Assembly: GCF_051903075.1 (NCBI RefSeq)
Contig: NZ_CP182422.1
Span: 2,666,001-2,730,000 of the forward strand
Direction of reading: 5' to 3'
Length of the DNA stretch: 64,000 nt
Source: Embleya sp051903075
Lineage (GTDB): Bacteria > Actinomycetota > Actinomycetes > Streptomycetales > Streptomycetaceae
A program made the translations under genes and the position numbers. Shown one piece after another: positions 61,087 to 64,000 of this stretch. The notes below the pieces were generated by a model. The model searched no databases and was not told where the DNA came from. It saw only the letters and a list, made by a program, of their open reading frames with translations. How positions within the stretch are numbered: position 1 is the first letter of the stretch; every line of letters begins with the position of its first letter.

Positions 61087-62136
61087 GTGGACGCGGTAAA
61101 GCTGTCGGTATTGGACCTGGCACCGGTCGGGACGGGATATTCGGCGACCGAGGCGCTACGGACGAGTACCGAGTTGGCGAAGCGGACCGAACAGTGGGGC
61201 TTCCATCGGTTCTGGGTGGCGGAGCACCACAACATGCCCGGCATCGCCAGTTCGTCCCCGCCAGTGCTGCTCGCGCACCTGGCCGCGCACACCACCACGC
61301 TGCGCCTGGGTTCGGGCGGGGTGATGTTGCCCAACTACGCGCCGCTCGTGGTGGCCGAGCAGTTCGGCACCCTACAGGCGCTGCACCCGGGCCGGATCGA
61401 CATCGGCATCGGCCGGGCCCCGGGCACCGACCAGGTCACCATGCGCGCCCTGCGGCGCGGCGGCGGCGCCGAGTCGGTGGACGAGTTTCCGCAGGCGCTC
61501 GGCGAGCTGATCGGCTTCGTCACCGGGCGCTTCGCCGAGGAGCACCCGTACGCGCGGATGCACGCCGTGCCGGGTCCCGCGTCCGGAATCGAGGCGGGCG
61601 GCGAGTTCGCCACCGCGGAGGCACCGGTGTGGCTGCTCGGGTCGAGCGGTTACAGCGCGCAGCTGGCCGGGATCCTGGGTCTGCCGTTCGCCTTCGCGCA
61701 CCACTTCAGCGGACAGCACACGCTGCCCGCGCTGGAGCTGTACCGCGAGTCGTTCCAGCCGTCGGCGTCGCTCAAGGAGCCGTACGCGATGATCGCGGCC
61801 GGGGTGATCGCGGCCGACACCCGGGAGCAGGCCAAGCGGCTCGCGTTGTCCCAGGCGTTGTCGATGCTGAAGCTGCGCAGCGGCAACCCCGGGCGCATCC
61901 CGTCGCCGGAGGAGGCCGAGGCGTATCCGTGGACGCCGGCCGAGCGCGAGTTCGTGGAGAGCTACCAGCGGCAGCACATCAGCGGGGACCTGGCCGACGT
62001 GCGCGCGGGCATGCGGGAGTTGCGCGAGCGCACGCAGGTGGACGAGTTGATGGTGGTCAGCAACGTGTACGGGCACGACGCGCGGATCCGGTCGTACGAG
62101 TTGATCGCGAAGGCTTGGGGGCTGATCGAGGAGTGA
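61087..62136 (+). CDS. Luciferase-like (LLM class) flavin-dependent monooxygenase
   Basis: 349-residue member of the bacterial luciferase-like superfamily. LSVLDLAPVGTGYSATEALRTSTELAKRTEQWGFHRFWVAEHHNMPGIASSSP is the canonical N-terminus of the MsnO8/YtnJ-like group. LRLGSGGVMLPNYAPLVVAEQFGTLQALHPGRIDIGIGRAPGTD continues it. Members use FMN or F420; the WVAEHHN motif fits the FMN type more often. The substrate is unknown. The GTG start at 61087 follows GGGACGCGGA, a weak site. Single gene ending in a hairpin. Confidence 0.92.
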   Translation: MDAVKLSVLDLAPVGTGYSATEALRTSTELAKRTEQWGFHRFWVAEHHNMPGIASSSPPVLLAHLAAHTTTLRLGSGGVMLPNYAPLVVAEQFGTLQALHPGRIDIGIGRAPGTDQVTMRALRRGGGAESVDEFPQALGELIGFVTGRFAEEHPYARMHAVPGPASGIEAGGEFATAEAPVWLLGSSGYSAQLAGILGLPFAFAHHFSGQHTLPALELYRESFQPSASLKEPYAMIAAGVIAADTREQAKRLALSQALSMLKLRSGNPGRIPSPEEAEAYPWTPAEREFVESYQRQHISGDLADVRAGMRELRERTQVDELMVVSNVYGHDARIRSYELIAKAWGLIEE

Positions 62137-62146
62137 GGGGCGCGCC

Positions 62147-62170
62147 GCCCGGCGGTGGAGGCCGCCGGGC
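62147..62170. terminator. Hairpin between convergent genes
   Basis: Perfect 9-bp arms GCCCGGCGG/CCGCCGGGC (62147-62155 with 62162-62170) with a 6-nt loop lie 11 bp after the stop of the luciferase-like gene. CTCGG-rich sequence continues to the convergent gene. Confidence 0.65.
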
Positions 62171-62247
62171 CGGGCGTGCGCCTCGGCTCGGCGGGCCCTC
62201 GGGTTGGTGGGCCCGAGGCTCGGCCCGCCCTCGGCTCGGTCCACCGC

Positions 62248-63807
62248 TCAGCGGACCGTGACCTCGATGTGGTGGTGGCCGGTGGCACCGTCGGGGATCA
62301 CGTCGGCCGACTTGTCGGTCTGGACCGCGCCGGTGCCGTCCGTGGCGCGTACCCGCAGGGTGTGCCGGCCCGGAGTGGCGTCCCACGTCCACCGGTACTG
62401 GCGCCACGTGTCGGTGGTGGTCTGCGGGGCGAGTTCGGCGGCTTGCCAGGGGCCGTCGTCGACCCGGATCTCCACTGCGGTGATGCCCCGGTGCTGGGCC
62501 CAGGCGACGCCGGCGACCGGGACGGGGCCGGCGCGCAGGACCGCCGCGTCGCGGGGGGTGTCCAGCCGCGACTGGGTCTTGATCGGGGCCTCGCGGGCCC
62601 AGCCGAGCCGGACCCAGTAGGCGCTGAACGCGGCGAACCGGGTCACCTCGATGTCCACGATCCACTTGCACGCGGACACGTACCCGTACAGGCCCGGCAC
62701 CACCATCCGGACCGGGAAGCCGTGCTTGATCGGCAGCGGCTCGCCGTTCATCGCGTACGCCAGCATCGCGTCGCGCCCGTCCATCACCTCGCGCAACGGG
62801 GTGCCGATGGTCATCCCGTCCGGCGAACGCGAGACGATCTGGTCGGCGCCGGGCCGCACGCCCGCCTCGCGCAGCAGGTCGGCCAGCGGGGTGCCCAGCC
62901 ACCGGGCGTTGCCGATCAGGTCGCCGCCGACGTCGTTGGAGACGCAGGCGAGGGTGATGTCCCGCTCGATCGGGAAGCGGTCCCGCAGTTGTTCGTAGCT
63001 CAGCCGGATCTCCCGGTCGACCATGCCGTGGATGCGCAGTTCCCAGTCCTCGGCGCGCAGTTGCGGCACGGTGAACGCGGTGTCGATCCGGTAGAAGTCC
63101 GCGTTCGGGGTCAGGTACGGGGCGACGAAGCCGGGGCCCGCCGGGGCCGCCGCGCTGATCGGCCGGGGCAGCGTGCCCGCGACGCCGGCCCGGGACTTCT
63201 CCGCGTTGAAGCGGGCGTGCTGGAGCATCCGGCCGCCGAACCCGGCCAGCGCGGCCGCGGCGGCGGCGCCGACCACGAGTACGGTGCGGCGCGCGGTGTC
63301 CGGAGCCGGTTCGGCCGCGTCGTCCTCGGGCGCGACCGGCAGCGGGCGGGCGAGCGGCCGGCGGTCGACCAGGTCGGGGCGGGTGAGCAGGACCAGCGCG
63401 AGCACCCCGAACAGCGTGCCGACCAGTGTCGGCGCCAGGTCGGCGGCGCGGTACGAGGGCCGGTCGGCGGCGGTCCACACGGCGAAGCCACCGAGCGCCA
63501 GGACCCCGGCGACGCCGTAGCGGAGCCGACGGGCGGCGAGCACCCCGAGGCCGGCCGCGAACAGCGCGAGCAGCACGGCGATCACGGTCAGCAGGAACGC
63601 CTTGTCGCCGGTCCCGAAGGTACGGATCGCCCACTCGCGCGGCCCGGTCGGTGCCCGGTCGGTGATCGCCCCGCTGATCGTCACGAACGGCGTGGCCTCC
63701 GGCCGGACGAACGCCGCGACCGCCTCGGCCACCCCCACCGCGACCGCGGCCGACACCACGCCGACCACCGCGGCCCTGATCTCGCCGGCACGCCGCACCA
63801 CGCCCAC
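62248..63807 (-). CDS. Membrane-anchored molybdopterin oxidoreductase (sulfite oxidase family)
   Basis: 519 residues. Four or five N-terminal transmembrane helices (about 12-32, 69-91, 97-114, 125-142, 174-192) precede an extracytoplasmic sulfite-oxidase-fold domain. Cys288 (ITLACVSNDVGG) is the expected molybdenum ligand. GLYGYVSACKWIVDIEVTRF and a C-terminal dimerisation domain (TTTDTWRQYRWTWDATPGRHTLRVRATD) follow. The pairing of a membrane part with an SUOX domain is common in actinomycetes; substrate and electron acceptor are unknown. The start codon is one of several clustered GTGs near 63807. Confidence 0.9.
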   Translation of the reverse strand: MGVVRRAGEIRAAVVGVVSAAVAVGVAEAVAAFVRPEATPFVTISGAITDRAPTGPREWAIRTFGTGDKAFLLTVIAVLLALFAAGLGVLAARRLRYGVAGVLALGGFAVWTAADRPSYRAADLAPTLVGTLFGVLALVLLTRPDLVDRRPLARPLPVAPEDDAAEPAPDTARRTVLVVGAAAAAALAGFGGRMLQHARFNAEKSRAGVAGTLPRPISAAAPAGPGFVAPYLTPNADFYRIDTAFTVPQLRAEDWELRIHGMVDREIRLSYEQLRDRFPIERDITLACVSNDVGGDLIGNARWLGTPLADLLREAGVRPGADQIVSRSPDGMTIGTPLREVMDGRDAMLAYAMNGEPLPIKHGFPVRMVVPGLYGYVSACKWIVDIEVTRFAAFSAYWVRLGWAREAPIKTQSRLDTPRDAAVLRAGPVPVAGVAWAQHRGITAVEIRVDDGPWQAAELAPQTTTDTWRQYRWTWDATPGRHTLRVRATDGTGAVQTDKSADVIPDGATGHHHIEVTVR

Positions 63808-63928
63808 CTCACGCTCGAAATCCGCCTCCCCTCATCCTGACGCTCCGACCCGGCCGGCGGACGAATCGCCTGCTTACCGTTGTGTGACGAAGCGTCAGCG
63901 TCCCGGCGGCGAGAAACCCGAAGGCTTG

Positions 63929-63945
63929 TTGCACACACCTTGCAA
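63929..63945 (+). promoter_or_regulatory. TTGCA-type dyad before the last gene
   Basis: TTGCACACACCTTGCAA differs at one position from the Nur-type TGCAA-N5-TTGCA pattern seen at 54680-54694. It lies about 45 bp before the probable gene start at 63988. It could alternatively relate to the CTTGCAG-type elements of streptomycete sugar-utilisation promoters. Confidence 0.35.
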
Positions 63946-63987
63946 TAAGCTTGATCGGTTCGTGTCGCCGCCGTATGGGGAGTTGTC

Positions 63988-64000
63988 GTGAGCACCGCCG
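63988..64000 (+). CDS. Start of a gene cut by the right edge
   Basis: GTG AGC ACC GCC begins at 63988 after a GGGGAG ribosome site 5 nt upstream, and a dyad lies about 45 bp before it. Only four codons are inside the window, so nothing can be said about the product. Confidence 0.45.

Overview
This 64 kb window comes from the chromosome of a very GC-rich actinomycete. Coding sequences are strongly third-position GC biased, GTG starts are common, start and stop codons often overlap (GTGA, ATGA, TGATG), and the gene content is typical of Streptomyces and relatives: a CseB/CseC-like two-component pair, a SepF paralogue, SoxR, a PQQ-propeller Ser/Thr kinase, DUF3618 and DUF6629 proteins, and a NikMNQO/CbiMNQO-type transporter. 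Assignment to the Streptomycetaceae is an inference. No rRNA, CRISPR array or complete insertion sequence is visible. Two tRNA genes are present: Lys(CTT) and Leu(TAG).

Layout. 1-3.2 kb: two tandem L,D-transpeptidases (the first cut by the window edge) and a DUF6629 membrane protein. 3.3-5.6 kb: a QueA-like/SDR pair divergent from soxR, with a SoxR-box-like dyad between them. 5.7-11.5 kb: polysaccharide deacetylase, DUF1275 protein, ABC-F protein, and a PPOX protein divergent from a WYL regulator. 11.8-15.3 kb: MacB-like ABC exporter with a strong terminator. 15.3-19.8 kb: endonuclease V, a lipoprotein, an orphan permease-tail-like protein, a BlaI regulator, a RelE/Phd toxin-antitoxin pair and a TauD dioxygenase. 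19.8-20.25 kb: noncoding repeats.

20.25-29.1 kb is the most distinctive region. Seven tightly packed minus-strand genes encode two TPR-like proteins, a single-module Clp-type AAA+ ATPase, a J-domain-like protein without HPD, a GrpE-like factor, an unusual 855-residue Hsp70 and a zinc-ribbon protein. It looks like a self-contained Hsp70-GrpE-AAA+ remodelling machine; its substrate is unknown.

29.3-38.1 kb: tRNA-Lys, a second deacetylase, a lipoprotein-CseB-CseC cassette without sigE, a MobA-like transferase, a SepF paralogue, a TPR protein, and a kinase with an in-frame amber codon in its propeller. 38.5-45.6 kb: small metabolic genes (rhodanese with a TetR regulator, PPOX), then a decayed patch with a PPOX remnant, an orphan SUKH-like immunity gene, a twice-frameshifted LGFP/FG-GAP gene, a frameshifted HATPase gene and a GntR regulator.

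45.7-54.5 kb: MFS transporter, 6-phosphogluconate dehydrogenase, a deaminase-like protein, tRNA-Leu, a TetR/NCS1 permease/amidohydrolase unit with three matching operators, a second cluster of the short repeat seen near 19.9 kb, and a Bcp peroxiredoxin. 54.7-57.4 kb: a nickel/cobalt ECF transporter preceded by a Nur-box-like dyad. 57.5-64 kb: DUF3618, GroES-like and ricin-type lectin proteins, catalase, a luciferase-like monooxygenase, a membrane-anchored sulfite-oxidase-family enzyme, and the start of a gene cut by the right edge.
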